Of a stretch of DNA of 64,000 nt, positions 44,696 to 59,080 are shown piece after piece. A program made the translations under genes and the position numbers. The DNA is from Bimuria novae-zelandiae CBS 107.79 (lineage: Eukaryota; Ascomycota; Dothideomycetes; Pleosporales; Didymosphaeriaceae), in assembly GCA_010015655.1 (NCBI GenBank), contig ML976678.1:492595-556594 (forward strand), given 5' to 3'. The notes below the pieces were generated by a model. That model did not search any database and was not told where the DNA came from. It saw nothing but the letters and a program-made list of their open reading frames with translations. How positions within the stretch are numbered: position 1 is the first letter of the stretch; every line of letters begins with the position of its first letter.

Positions 44696-47600
44696 TCTTA
44701 AACACCCTAATATAAGCGAATACGAAACCCTTTCCGATGCACTAGATGTTATTCTAGGGAACACTCTAGATAATAATAACAACAATGCTACTATTACCTA
44801 TATTAAGGGAAGCCTTTACGCTAAACTTAATCTCTTTTATAAAAACTATAAATATATAAAACTATAAATCCTGCAGCTTAACCTCTACTTCCACGGAACG
44901 AAAAAGGAATAGAATAAAGCTAATAAGACTATTTTTATGGCATCTTATATAAAAGGACCAGCCCTTGCATGGATTCGACCGTATCTTAACTAATACCTAG
45001 CTAAGGAGAACTTGGAAGGAGATACTATTAACAAAATTATAGAAGACTACGACGAGTTCTATAAGAAAGTTAAATAGTACTTTAGAGTAGCTAATTAGGA
45101 GGCTATTTTTGAAAGAGCTATCTAGTAACTTAAGCAAGTTCGCTTAGCTACTAAATATAACTCCGAATTCCGCAGACACGCTAATTAAATCTATTAGAAT
45201 AAAGTAACTCTTATAACCATGTACTATTAAGGACTTAAGCCTAACCTACGCGAAGAACTACTGCGTAGCGGAGCAAAGATAGATACACTAGAAGCACTAT
45301 TAAAGGAAGCTATTAAGATTAATAAGGAATGGTATAAACTAAAATACAATATATAATAGAACTAGTTAGGACAACAAGGCTATAGACTACCCTTAAGCCA
45401 CGATAATTATCGCAATTAACAGACTTCTAGGCTAAGACAAGACAACTACGGACCTCAGCCGATGGAAGGAATCTAGTACTATAACTAAATTAATGCAATT
45501 AGAAAAGGAACAGGAAAGTCTCTAGGCTATCGCAAGAAGCCTAACTAAAGACGTATCTCAGATAGAACCTAATAACAACAGGGGACCGAGACACGCACTT
45601 GTTTTACGTGTAGCAAACCAGGCTATATAGCCAGGAACTGCAGATCTAAGAATAAGGTTATTAGACAGTTAAACGTACTAACCGTCGAGGACGCGGATGC
45701 GACTAACGAAGAATAGTAAGTTATTAGTGCTATTAAATAACTTAATAAGATAGGGACTTAGAGCGAACGGACTTGCCTGACTCTTAGCTATACGAGGATG
45801 TAGAAGAAGGATTGAAGGTAGAGTAAGAGGAGCCAAAGAAACGCGCCCCTACACCGCATCCGAATATAAGAAGACTTATAGATAAGGAAGAATATAATAT
45901 ATTCTAATTCTTAAATTAATATTAACCGCGTGAAACCGATTTTAGATTTATAGTAATTAAGCTAAATGCGATACGCACTAAACTAATTAACCTAGTAATA
46001 TAAGAATTTGTAGACTACGGTTATAAATACTAGGACCTAAAGAAGAAATACCCTGTTAAGAATCTTAGCTATAAACTAATGTACGACCTGGACCACCAAA
46101 ATCCTAATCACGGAATTCTTAGATAGAGATTCTGTACCGCTAACGCATGTAATACGTATCTTTACGCTAAATAGTGTAAATACTTCCTACGACTGCAGAA
46201 ACAATGTAGATAAGAATAGTTTAATTACCTAATTGCTAAATGCGACGCGCACTTATAGGATAAAAGAGAAGTAAAATACTTCCTATATCTTAGTAAAACC
46301 TAGAACCTTACCTATACTATATTAATTAATAATAAATGCATGTTAAAGATTTGGCAGACATGCCTACACCCAGACTATGTAACGCATTAATAGGATAAAG
46401 CACTCTTTAGATTTAGACCTAGCGACTATTATAGAGAACTAGTACGCATGGACCAACAAGAAGGGAGAAGCTATAGTAAAGCAACCTGGATAATAGCACG
46501 ATACTGCCAACCACAGGATAAAAACAGCAACCTTTAGCCTACTAAGCCACCTACTAAGGAATTATCTTTTTTAGACCTAGGCTTACGCGAGAAGACGCCT
46601 TTAAGGAATTAAATGCTATAAATAGTTAAGCATTAATTAAGCTACTAATACGGCTTAATAGAACATGGATAAAGGCTATGCTAGATTCAAGAGCCTAATA
46701 AAGCTATATCTCTCGAAAGGCACTTATTAGAGCGGGACTCTATAAGCGCAAGAAAGAAGATGCTTATATTATCTATATTATAAATAGACACCTAATGCCA
46801 GGCACGCCACGAATTAAGTATAAGGTTAAGACAACACTTAAGATCCATAGACACAGGGAAACGATTACCCTCAACGTTCTTAAGGAAGCTAGTTACGATG
46901 TAATACTAGGACTACCCTAGTTAAGAAAGCACAACCCTATAATTAACTAAGAAAGGAGAATGCTATTTTTTAAGCGCTGTAACTATGCATTGCAAGTAAT
47001 ACCTACGTATTAACAAAGTTCGATAGTAAATAAGAGAGCTATTAATAACATAGTCTCGCAAACGAGATTCAAGATCGAATCACCCTTGGTAGACGCTGGC
47101 AGGAACCACCAGGTCATAGAGCGCAAGGCAGTAGACAAGCCAATTCCCGCAAAGGAAAGAGAGCAACGCACAACCCACAGAATCCCTAAATAGTTTATAG
47201 AATAGAGCTATCTATTTCGAGAAGAGGAAGGAAAAGCAAACCTACCTAAACACTAACCCTAGGATCATAAAATTGACCTAGAAGAAGGGAAGACGCCACC
47301 CTTTAGACTACTATACGCGAAATTAGGCAAAGAACTCTAAAAAGAAAAGGAATTTATTAAGAAGAATTTGGCAAAAGGATATATACGACTATTAAAGTTA
47401 CTAGCGGCAAGCCTATTTATATTTATACCTAAGAAGAGCGGCGAATTGCGACCCTACGTAGACTACTAAAAACTTAATAATATAACAATTAAGAACTAAT
47501 ACCCGTTACTAAATATTAGAGAACTACGAGACAGGCTAGCACGAGTAAAGATGTTTACCTTACTAGACCTACGCGATAGATACCACCTTATATAAATTAA

Positions 47601-50544
47601 GGAAGGTAAAGAATAGAAAACAGCATTTAGATCTAGATATAGACTGTTTAAGTACACTATTATGCCATTTAGACTCATAAACGCACTGGCTACATTCCAG
47701 GCGCTTATTAACAACGTCTTATAATATTACCTTGATATCTTTGTTATTGCATACATGGACGACATTCTAATCTACTTAGAAAACATAAACGACCACGTGG
47801 AACATGTTAAGATAGTACTTAAGGAACTTAATAAGTTACACCTACGACTTAAACTAGAAAAGTGCAAGTTCTTCTAAATAGAACTTAAATTTCTTAGATA
47901 TATTATTAACACTAAAGGAATTAAGGTGAGCCTAGATAAAATTAAATATGTTAAAGACTAGCCACGACCACAATTAGCTAAAAACATCTAGGAATTCTTA
48001 GAATTCTGTAAATTTAATTAATAATTTATTAAGGATTACGCAAGGATCACAATACCGCTTATAAATCTTACTAAGAAGGACGTACCCTTTAAATAGATAA
48101 TAGAATGCGAAGAAGCATTCCAGGCACTACGGCAAGCATGTATTAGTCCACTAGTACTAATGCACTTCTAAGACAATAAACCACTAAGGATCGAAACGAA
48201 CGCAAGCGACTTAGCACTGGGAGTATGTGCAAAGCAAGAAAAGGATAGGCATTAGTATCTAATTGCCTACTACTCATGCAAACTCAACGACGCGGAATCA
48301 CGATACAACATACACGACAAAGAACTATACGCAATTATTAGAGTATTAAAGTATTAAAGGATCTACGCACACAGTTACTTAGATCTTATAATCTTTATAG
48401 ACTACAAGAATCTCTTATAATTCACGACAACTAAGGAATTAACACCACGTTAAGCGAGATAGTCAGAAACAATAGGGCAGTATAAATTCAAGATTGTGTA
48501 CACCCTAGGCAAGAAAAACAGACAAGTAGACGCCCTAAGCAGGCGTAGCGATCTTGTAGGAGATAAGATTAAAACCTATTCTACTATTCTATAGCAAAAT
48601 AAAGACAGATCCCTTAGACTAATAGCGGAACTTAATTAAATCCTCGTAACAACACGAGAGGTACCCGTAAAATAATAGACTAAGATTATCTAATAATACC
48701 ACGACGACCCTGCGTACGGACACCCAGGAATTAAGAAAATAATAGAACTTATCTAGCGCAATTATAGCTTTAAAGGAATTAAAGAAGTAGTAACCTAGTA
48801 TATCCGCAAATGCGCAGAATGCTAACGAAACAAGCACGCAACACATCTTAAGAATGGCGAGATGTAAGCGATCTAGATACTAATAGCACTATGGGAAGAT
48901 ATCGCTATAGACTTTATAACAGGACTACCCGGATCAAAGGACCTAGCAATAGGAATAAAGTACAATTCTATATTAGTAATTGTTTGTTAATTTACTAAAT
49001 ACGTAGAACTGCTACCATGCCAAAAGACAACTATAGCTAAAGAACTTACATTCCTTATCCTAGACTGCCTTATACAACACTATGGCATACTAAAGATAAT
49101 TATTAGCGATCGAGACAAGCTCTTTACCTTAAATTACTAGACAACGCTTATGGCACTTATTGGAACAAAACGGAAGCTATTAACAGCTTATTATCCACAG
49201 ACGGATGGACAAACAGAACGTACGAATTAGACGATTGAAACGTACCTACGCATCTACTGCAATAACTAGAAAAATAACTAGATTTCCCTATTACCTATGG
49301 CACAATTGGCATATAATAATAAGATATTAGTAGTAACGGGATACACGCCATTCTATATAAACTACGGAAGATATCTACATCTCTTTAATTAAACGTTTCC
49401 TACGACTATTAAAACGGAAGAAGCTATTAGTTTGGCGGAAAAAATAAAAAAGACGCACGAACAACTCCGAGAGAATTTTAAGAAAGCTTAATAGCAAGCT
49501 ATTTCCTACATAAATCGAAAATAAAAAACGGCACCTTAGCTAAAGAAGGGGGATAAAGCATATTTACTTATAAAGAATCTTTAAACTTAGAAGAAGAAAC
49601 ACAAGAAACTGGATTATATTAAGGTCGGACTATTTTTTATTTCCGAGCAAATATTACTAGTTAACTATAGATTGGAACTACCATTAGACGCCAAGATACA
49701 CCTAGTATTTTATATAGACCGATTGGAACTAGCCGACCTAGAGACACCAGTCGAAACCACCTTCTATCACCAACCAGAGGAAGAAAACGAATTCGAAGTT
49801 AAATAAATACTATAATACACGGATTAGCCACGCACATATCTTATTAAATAGAAGGGATATCTATATAGCAAGAATATATAGGAACCTAAGGAAAACTTAG
49901 CAAACTACAAATAATTACTCCACTAATACTATAGGAATATACCTAAGAGCCGCTCGCGGTTGTAGGCAAGATACTAGAGTAATTATCTAATAACCCTAGT
50001 GTTGACCACATTAGAGGAGAGAAGCCAACAGTAGCCGCTATAGCAGGATAGTCCTCTAACGCCGCCTCTACTTCTAACTCTCTAGTAGTATCTATTTTAG
50101 ATATAAGGCATTGCGCCTTCTTCTTAGCACGCTCTTTAGCCTGCTATAATATTTTCTTATTTCGCAGAAGTTAGATTAACACTTCTACTAATAATTTCTT
50201 ATCCGCATCCACCTTCTTTTTATACTTATTACGAGTCTTGTCTAACGATGCCTACGACAAGTTTACGCAAGGCTTTTACGCACGGATGCACTTAGAATAC
50301 TTTAGATAGGCGTTAGGATTAGACAACGGCATAACGATACACTTAAAGCTAGAAAGTAAGTAATAATTATAAGAGATAGGATAGATAACACTATTACGGC
50401 GAGTTTTAATGCTAAGACGGATAGCGCGGGCTTTAGCAGAAGATATTATAATAAAGCGTACTAAGAAGTAGGGCAACTAAACTTTATCTATTTAGTAAGA
50501 CAGGTTATGTGATTTAAGGACAAATCGTTGGAGAAAGGGGATAA

Positions 50545-51021
50545 TATTAGGATCTATATTTAGTATTACCAGGCTAACATTCTAAGACGGCCAAGGTCTT
50601 ATGGGAGCTAATGGTGGCATAGTAATGGGCAGGTTACGTAACTGCTCGAAGCGCTTAAATCGAGCAAGTTAAGTATATACAGAAAGCCAAGGCTGCGCTC
50701 GACATGCTTAAAGCAAGCAAGTTAAGCATATGCAGAAAGCTAAGGCTGCGCTCAACATGCTTGAAGCGAGCAAGTCAAGCATGCTAAGTATATAGGAACA
50801 TAAGGATAGACTCTTCCACCTCGTGTTTAACCTGTTTATCAATCTATCGTTTAGATTCACTCAGGCTCTTGTTAATTTAATTGTGACACACCTTACTTTG
50901 ATACTAACACCCTATTAATAAGCGCGAGCTATTAATACACCCTTTCCTGTCTTTGACATCGCTCCTGCTAGAGAACCAACCTTAACCCTATTTCGGACTA
51001 GCTACCCGTAGGGACTTAACA
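50545..51021 (+). repeat. Gypsy 3' LTR
   Basis: 477 bp, same structure as the 5' LTR including the 53-bp tandem repeats. It ends GGGACTTAACA. It starts TATTAGG, against TGTTAGG in the 5' copy. Confidence 0.92.
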
Positions 51022-51508
51022 CCCGCTCCGTACTAGCTAGTAAGCTATACAGGATAATAGGAGGATTTGACTGCGCGATTGCACTAAGCATAATAATTAA
51101 CTAGATTATACGTACGCTTAGAATACCTCTAGTACCTCTTATAATATACACGGATTTAAGATCTCTATATAAATGTCTTGTAAAGCTTAGTATAACAAAC
51201 AAGAAGAGGCTTATGATTAATATTATATTAATTTAAGAATTGTACGAAAAGAGGGAGATTATAGAAATTAGGTGGATTAATAGCAAGAATAACCTAGTAA
51301 ATGCCTGCACGAAAAAGGCGCTAAACTCTACGCTTAAAAAACTAATCTTACATAATTAACTAACTATAAGAGTTAAAGCGTTAGTTAATAGACTTGAGCC
51401 TGTACGAGAGGGGGAAAAGGGCGCTATAGAGTAAACGCTTTATACGCGCAGGATAAAATAGGGCAAAAATTAGTAAGGTCTGTATAAAGAAAAAAGAAAA
51501 GTTACTAG

Positions 51509-51743
51509 TGTCTAAATAGTAGTAGTTACGTAGACTAGATGCACACGGATCTCTATGCGTAAGATCTAGAAGGGTACGGATCTCCGTACACAGAGACTAG
51601 GAATATATTAACCCTTTCCTTCGTACAATAGACAGGGAGAAGCAATCAACACCAGTTACCCCCCCCCCCCCCCCCGTACGATGTTTACACCGTGCAAACC
51701 TTTCTGCCTCGTACGCAATTGCTAGCAGAGAGTCCATTCAACA
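51509..51743 (+). repeat. Copia-2 3' LTR with poly-C tract
   Basis: 235 bp from TGTCTAAATAG to CATTCAACA, with 17 consecutive C. The length difference from the 5' LTR is explained by the C run. Followed by ACTAT. Confidence 0.92.
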
Positions 51744-52524
51744 ACTATATTAAAAAAGCTAGGAAAGGAGCTAAGTTTTAATTTTACTTAGTAAAGGTTA
51801 TAGTGCGCTAGTTATATAATTAACCTTATTATTACTTAAGTCTTATATAGTAAGGACTTCGAGATGTTCAAGGAAGCCCTTAGAAATATAGAAACTATAA
51901 AGGAAGAAATAGTACTCTAGTAGAGTAAAGATCTAGTAGGTATAGTTTACACTATTATATAATAAATAAATAAGTCTCTAGACTATATTTAGTAATTTAA
52001 TAAAATTTAAAACTAACTTAGTTATATCTAAAGCTATAGGGGGGAATAAAGCTAAGCTCCTTTAGTATTATTAATAAGTAATGTAATAAAATAAGTCTAG
52101 CTATTCTAACTAACCTTAGCTAAATCTTGTCCCTACACCTAATTAGGTAGATAACGTAAAAATAACTAACTTTAATAAGTTGAATTTAACGTACGACATG
52201 CTTATTTAAGTATAATAATTATAGGCTTTAATTAAAGAGTTCTTAGAGGATAAGAGGTCTACTTACAAAGAGCTTACTTATTAAAGACTTATTAAACCTC
52301 TCTATAAGAAATTAGAGCAGTTACTTACCTGAATTATTTTTTAAAATAGAATAGGTTTTAATAACTAGGCTATTATTAGTAAATTAATAATAATTCTTAA
52401 GCTATTTAAATAAGCTACTAAGTAGCTTAAAGCTTACTTAAATAAATACTTAGCTACTAATATTAATAAGGTTATCCTTACTATTAAAGTTATTATAAAA
52501 GAGCTAGAAAAGTTAAAGGTATAA
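51744..52524 (+). pseudogene. Outer hAT transposase, second remnant
   Basis: It continues the hAT frame after Copia-2. Pieces such as KEFLEDKRSTYKELT, QATKQLKAYLNKYLATN and VIIKELEKLKV resemble the helical insertion region of hAT transposases. It is broken by many stops and stops abruptly at the pogo-A/Copia-3 insertion point. I do not find the C-terminal dimerisation domain in the remaining pieces. Confidence 0.6.
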
Positions 52525-52673
52525 TGTAAGCAGCCTAGTGCTATGTCACATGACGACACTAGTCTCATGAGTTAGCTCGATCACTATAAACGAGCCTCTG
52601 ATCACTCCATGTACACACACACACAGAACACACACAATACACTACCTTTATACATACCACCTACCTGCTTATA
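52525..52673 (+). repeat. Copia-3 5' LTR
   Basis: 149 bp including an (AC)n-type stretch ACACACACACACAG. Nearly identical to the 3' LTR, with C/T or G/A differences (for example CTTATA against CTTACA at the end). Confidence 0.93.
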
Positions 52674-55600
52674 GTTATGAGCCCGGCCTAATCCGCACTC
52701 ATATACATACATTGACTCCCTACCTACCTACCTGTCGATCGAACCTACTCTATAGAGCGATCTCGCCATGTTAAAGGCTATCTCGTCGATCATCCTTCAA
52801 GGGCCACACAACTGGGAACTATGGATCTATACTGTTAAAAGGCTCGCAGAGGCTGGAGACGTATGGGGATATATCAATCCAGACCTGCTACATCCGTCGA
52901 CACTAAACAAGCCTCTACAACCTACACAGATCCATGCTGCCAACGACGACGGATCACTAGTAACAGAACCTACCCCTAAAGCTCGAGCGCAGTATAATTA
53001 AGACATAAGTCTTTACTATAGAGAGCTTAAAGAATACAGGCGAACTAAAGATAAAATTAAGTAGATTAAAGCGTATATAGCTAACATAATTGCGCAGGAC
53101 CTAGTCTATTAAATTAAGGACTAAGAGTCCCTCCACGATCAGCTTAAGACTCTACAGGAGCTCTACAGTCCCTTAATAGCTGATCGAGAATATTAGGTCC
53201 AGAAAGCATACAACACCGCCAAAGTTCTGCACGCTCGCAGAGAGAACCTCGAAGATTGGTGTAGCACATTCCTTGCTGCCTATAATAGGGCCAAACAACT
53301 CCAGCTACTAGAGACGCATGGCTACAGACCACACAAGGATCTCATACAAGCCATTAAACAGATTGATCCTAGATACGCTGCTACTATCGCGATTACTGTA
53401 TTTAACGTAAAAGCAAGCTCCCATAACGACTCTATGCAGCCAACATTGCCTGATTTACTAGCTAGTTACCTACGCTACTATCGCACAACCACAACGAAAT
53501 TAACCGCCTAGAGTGGAGCATTTGCAGCTACATTAAATCAAGAAAAGTCTCTGTACAAATAAAATAGTAAAAAGAGATCTCGCCAGGACAAGCCATTAAA
53601 GCTATTAAAACCATGCCTCTGTGGAGACCTACACTACTGGGGACAGTGTCCGTACATCGACACCTCACTACGCAAAGGAGGATTTGTTAAAGACCCTAAA
53701 AAAGCCAAGAAAATAGTAGAGTTTAAAGCTAAGGATAAGAACGGCATATTAAACAAGATTCGGGAGAAGAATTAACGCTATAAGAAGCAGAGGACCTACA
53801 AGAGCTATATAGCAGAACCTAATTCGATAGAAATTAACGCAGGCGATGCACCTATAAGCAACCTTCTAAATAAGGTATATGCTATCTACTTATTAGTATT
53901 TAATAATTAGCTAGCGCACCGAAACTTCCTGCTTCTCTACTTATAGACACTGGACCCCGCTACTAATATCCATATCTGCAATAATCCGACCGAGTTTTAA
54001 TGGAAAGCTCTTGCATCACCTGACGATATCGTACTTGCAGGCGGCACTGAGATGACTATCCAGGCATGGGGAGAAGTCGAGATACCTTTATTAACACCAT
54101 AAGGATAAAAGAAAACAAAGCTTAAGAGTGTAGCCTTAATCCCTAGCTTTTTTACAAGCCTAGTCTCTCTAGCCCGGCTATTATCGTCAAACGTCTATTT
54201 CGACTCTGGCAGAAATGCACTATATCGATCTAAGTTATTAGGCTTACGAGTAGAAGACATCGCCACCCTTACTAGACTAGGTGGGCACTAGCTAGTAGTC
54301 TATCGAACTGAACCTCTATCTACTTAATCCGCTTAGGCTTAGGCTTTTGCGACCTATTAACGTTGGCTATAATACTCTGCTCTACCGCCTAGACTAAGAT
54401 TACTTAGCAAGTCTTAGCTCCATATACTGATAGGACATCTAAGCAGTAACGCTATCGATTAACTACAGAATCACGTGATAGGCATACAGCCATCTACTAG
54501 ATCTGCTCCTTAAACAATCGACTGCGAAGAATGCCTATAAAGCAAAGCACATTAAATCATCTCACGGCGAAATGGCCATGAGATTAGAGCCACAAGAGCC
54601 TTTGAAACTATTGCTATTGATCTTATTAAGCTTGATGCAAGAGCCTACAATGGCGATTGATACGTCTTTCATAGGTTTAATCTATTCTCGAAATTCCATT
54701 TCGTCTATATAATACCTAGACGGGATAAGCTTATGCTCCTGTCTATTATTAGACGACTGGATCAAACAATTAAACGAGAATTTAACACAACTGTCACCTT
54801 TCTTATCGCTGACGACGAGCGAGGATATGGCCTGACAGACGACTCTGCTAGAGACTACTATTAGAGAGAAGGTATCAAGCTACTGATTAGAGCTCCACAC
54901 ACTAAGGAGTAAAACGGATTAGTAGAGCGCTCTGGCAGAAGTCTTATTAAGAGAAGTCGTTTAATGAAGATTACTTTAAACCTACCTCTAACACTTAGCT
55001 CTAAAATCTACTCTATAGTAGCATACCTGCTTAATCGCACACCCACGCGATTACTAGGCTGGAAAACACTATTTAAAATTACCTATGGCAAGAAACTGTT
55101 AATTGCTCACCTACGCGTCTATAGCTGCCAAGCATACGCACTACGCAAGCAGATACCACGCATAGATAAGCTTAGTCCTTAAGTACTAGTAGGATATCTA
55201 GTTGGCTATGACTTGTTAAATATCTACCAGATCTAGATGCCTAAGGCGAGAAGTCGAGCATATAGAGGCAAAGTAATTCGTGTAAGAGACGTTACCTTTA
55301 GAGAAGACCTCTTTTATTAACTACACGATAAAACAGATCCTCTCCTATAAGGCTCTAAGCTAGAGCAATTCGCTTACGAGTATTAACTACCTTTAATACG
55401 CAGCCAAGATAGCTCTATAGAAGATTTATTAGAAGACAAGCTCACGTTAGATCTAGACTAGTCTAGCTAGACTACTGCTTCTACAGAACAAAGCCAATCA
55501 ACGCAAAAAGAAATAACAATCCTACGTTAAACTAAAAGTTATAATCTGTAGCTTCTAACACTAAGTTAAACAGAGACTATTAAGGTTTATAGCAGCTCAT

Positions 55601-57959
55601 AGGGCTTGCCTTATGACTACTCACCGCGCTTACTATTAGCTACGCCAGCCAGCCTACCTGTAATACCTATATCCTTAAGAAAGCGCAAGCGTTAAACATC
55701 AGACTTTATTTTACAAATAGACTTAAACTAAGCAGAGAATTGAGAACTAATTAATAGCAACCTTCGTCGGTCTTATATACTACCTAAAGGGTTAATAAGA
55801 TCTAGAAAGCTATCTTAGAAGAGTAGCAGCTTCTTTATTAATACATACTAGTTAGCATACGTAGCAGCCTTAGCTACAGCATCAAAAACACGATTTCACT
55901 ACACCGAGCTACCTCCTGAGCCGCGTCTCTACAGAGATGTAATAAGGATGCCATCTCCACACAAGGAAGGCTTTCTCCAGGCGATGCAACAAGAGATCAA
56001 CAACGTGAAACGAAAAGGCACGTACGAGAGGATTACTTAGCAAGAGTTAAATTTATAAAACTAAGAAGTTCTCCTGTTAATATAGGTCTTTAAGTTTAAG
56101 CTTAATAATTAAGGATACCTTACGAAATACAAAGCGCGCATCTGTGTACGAGGCGATCTATAGACAACTACTAAAGATACTTATGTAGCTACTTTAGTAG
56201 TTTGAATATTCTAAGCTCTAGTTGCTATAGCGGCCTACTTTAACATAGAGATCCGTTAGTATGATGCTATTAACGCATTTATAAACGCTTAGCTTGTAAC
56301 ACTAGTCTATTATTATTTACTAGAAGGATTCTCTGATCCTAATTATTTATGGAAACTACGTCGAGCTCTATACGGCCTAAAGACCTCGCCACTACTTTGG
56401 TATTAAGAGCTTACCAAGACGCTCTTTAAACTAGGACTACACGAAGTTAAAGATGCTCCTTATCTATAGAAGAATGACAAGCTTCTAGTCTTCTTCTATG
56501 TAGACGATATTGTTGTACTCTGCCTACCAGCCCACAAAGCTACACTACATGAATTCGAACAGAAGCTCCTGTATTAATATAAGATTCGATTTCTAGGAGA
56601 GCTTTAAACGTTCTATAGCATTCAAACGCATAGAGACCGTAAGAATGGCTCTATCTAGCTATCACAAGTTTTATACATCGAGAAGCTCGCACAGAAGTTT
56701 CCTCTATTAAAGCTATATACGAAGTTGCTAGCTATACTACTGCCTCTAGAAGAGTTATTACCGTTAGAGGATTAAGCAAATGACTTCACTAAGCACAGAT
56801 ATGCCTAGCTTGTAGGATCTATAGGATATGCAGCTAGAGCTACCTGACCTAATGTCTTAAAAGCTTACTTAAAACTAGCTAAGTTTCTCACGAATCTATC
56901 TTTACGTTATCTTAACGTAGCATACTAGACAATCGCCTACCTGCTAGAAACTAAAGATTAAGCGCTCTACTATACCGCTTCTATCTTAAACGAATTAGTC
57001 TATATAGCCAACCAACCTTAACCTAAGTTCTTTAGAGCAACAGATATATTATACGCTAATAATAAAATTACACGCAAGAGCTCACAAGGCTATATCTTCT
57101 TTCTATTTAGCGGACCTGTAGACTAGAAAGCAACACTCTAACGCTGTGTTATAAAGTTAACTACAAAAGTAGAGCTAGTCGCCGCATCGTCTGTAGGCAC
57201 TGAACTGATCTGGTGGTGGAGAGTCTTTAAACAAATCGGCTTTAATCTAGATTATAAACGTCTTTTATACTGTGATAATTAGCAAACTATCCGACTTCTT
57301 ACCTCTACTACGCCTCGTCTTAAGACTACTGTACGGCACGTCGATATCTATTATCACTGGCTTCGATAAGAAGCTCAATCTAACAATATCAACCTTTCAT
57401 ACATCTAAACAACCTGTTAACTAGCTAATAGCCTCACCAAGCTACTGCCTAGACAGAAACATAAAAACTAGGTTTCTCTTTTTCATTTTCAACCTTTTCC
57501 TTCAAGCAAATGAGCTTCCCTACTGTATAGTACTCTTCCTGGTTTTTCCCATGTGGTTTTTACAGGTTTAACGAGGCTATACATTTACCCAGTTCTATCC
57601 TGTTCCCCTTATACTATACTCAACTTTATACTATATTTCACATTATACACAGAGCAAACATGCTCGCATCATGTATTAAGCTCCACCTGCAAGACTCATC
57701 AACCTCAGCACAGAACGCGAAGCAATCAGGATCTCAGTACTAGCTCTAGGAGACGTCCTACTACTAGGGACGCCTGTAGTATAGAGCGAGATCCACCTAC
57801 ACTGCGACGGCGGACGGCTACCCACCTGGGACTGCACCAATACTCAGACTAGCACAAAAAGCTAGCTTCTCGACCCCAAAATGCAGCTGCCCCACAAAGG
57901 CAGAGGGGGAACTATAGCCAAAATCAGCTTCAAACATGCGTTCGAACCTGAAGGGGGTG

Positions 57960-58108
57960 TGTAAGCAGCCTAGGGCTATGTCACATGACGACACTAGTCT
58001 CATGAGTCAGCTCGATCACTATAAACGAGCCTCTGATCACTCCATGTACACACACACACAGAACACACACAATACACTACCTTTATACATACCACCCACC
58101 TGCTTACA
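57960..58108 (+). repeat. Copia-3 3' LTR
   Basis: 149 bp, starting TGTAAGCAGCC and ending CTGCTTACA, followed by the target copy TATAA. The high similarity of the two LTRs marks this as one of the youngest insertions in the nest. Confidence 0.93.
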
Positions 58109-59080
58109 TATAACGTATCCGGCAAGCGAGCTGCGCAGGCAAGCGAGCTGCGTACCCTACTAACTTTTCGTAACGTATTACTTTTTAACTATAATAGCTT
58201 AACTAACTACTTCTTAATTGCCCTATAATAAAGCTAATATTCTCCTTACTATCTTAGCTATTAACTAAAATTAAATTTAAAGTAGAAGACGCGCTACTAC
58301 TATTTATAAAGTTTTTAAAAGTATACTATATAGTTAATGCGCTAAAATTACTACACAACGTAATTATAAGCCTAGCTTAAAAAAGCTTACTAAGCTAGAA
58401 GAGGAGGTAATTATTAGGCATATACTTAACCTAGATTCGCGAGGATTTCCGCCCACGCTAGGTGCTGTACGAGATATGGCAGATAAGCTACTCGCTAAGC
58501 GAGGCGCTGGTAAAGTTGGCGAAAAGTGGCCGCGCAACTTTGTTAAGCGAACAAACTAACTTACTATATAATTTAATTAGCTATATAATTAATAAAGAGC
58601 TCTATATAAGGATCTAAAAGCTATTAGGGTATAGTTTAACCTTATAGCGCGTACTAAAGCTACCTATAGTATCTATAATTAGGATACCTATAACTTTAAT
58701 AAGACTAGCTTTATAATAGGCAAGATATTAGCGCAGCTTGTTATTATAGGCTTAGAGAAATAAGGTAGGCTAAAGGCTATCTAGCTAGGCAATCGTGGGT
58801 GGACTATAGTAATATATAGAATTAACGCTACTGGCTAGGCGATCCCGCCCTTTATTATCTTCCCTAGCTAGTATCACCTCTCTGCCTAGTACCAGGACGA
58901 TAATATACCACGCGACTAGGTTTTCGCTGTTAGTAATAATAGCTAGACTACTAATAAGCTTAGAGTAGAGTGGCTAAAGCACTTTATTAAGTATATAGTA
59001 AAGCGTAGGGTAGGTGCGCGCTAGCTACTTATACTTAATAGCTATAAGAGCTATAACTTGCTTAAATTTTAAAAGCTCTA

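Larger units (their letters stand above)
44219..51021 (+). mobile_element. Gypsy LTR retrotransposon with chromodomain (chromovirus), nested in Copia-2
   Basis: Two 477-bp LTRs (44219-44695 and 50545-51021), with flanks sharing CCGC (ACCGC left, CCCGC right), a 4-5 bp duplication. The plus-strand order is gag with a CCHC knuckle (TCFTCSKPGYIARNCRSKNK near 45595), a retroviral-type protease region near 46650-46930, RT with the YMDDI block near 47752, RNase H near 48190-48540, and integrase with zinc region near 48780 and PQTDGQTERTNQ near 49195. A chromodomain-like tail follows (PRTYLIK.KGY and EPKENLANYK near 49830-49910). Such chromodomains steer integration to heterochromatin, which fits its presence in a RIP block. 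Many stop codons. Confidence 0.94.
35745..51743 (+). mobile_element. Copia-2 LTR retrotransposon, host of hAT-2 and Gypsy
   Basis: LTRs at 35745-35975 and 51509-51743, flanked by ACTAT (35740-35744 and 51744-51748). Own internal sequence: gag-like region (about 36380-37800), integrase and linker to 39275, reverse transcriptase 42652-44218, and RNase H 51022-51450; together with the LTRs about 5.8 kb. The RT has YGMHCELRDITQAYVQLTDR and RVVRPLYGAAESGLY, Ty1/copia-type. A purine tract (AAAGAAAAAAGAAAAG) lies just before the 3' LTR. The frame runs straight from KGIKDQD..IVKL at 39275 to NGPVKF at 42657, and from KCKRVNR at 44218 to SVLASKLY at 51027. This shows where hAT-2 and Gypsy inserted. 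Many stops; not functional. Confidence 0.93.
52525..58108 (+). mobile_element. Copia-3 LTR retrotransposon (partly RIP-degraded)
   Basis: 149-bp LTRs at 52525-52673 and 57960-58108 with TGTAAGCAG...CTGCTTA(C/T)A ends, flanked by TATAA (52520-52524 and 58109-58113). gag starts at ATG 52768 (MLKAISSIILQGPHNWELWI) and is open for 77 codons before the first stop. Next come a zinc-knuckle-like stretch (CLCGDLHYWGQCPYID near 53613), integrase near 54570-55290 (TAFLI-type core, LVERSGRS, LPLTLSSKIYSIVAYLLNRT) and RT near 56150-56600 with YVDDIVVLCLPAHKA. RNase H is near 57180-57400. PPT-like AAGGGGGTG precedes the 3' LTR. It sits one base inside the left tip of pogo-A. The region 57470-57960 is non-coding 3' sequence. 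Confidence 0.93.

Noticed and set aside
57553..57852. 99-codon ORF before the Copia-3 3' LTR
   Set aside because: It lies in the non-coding 3' region of the retrotransposon after RNase H and has no domain.
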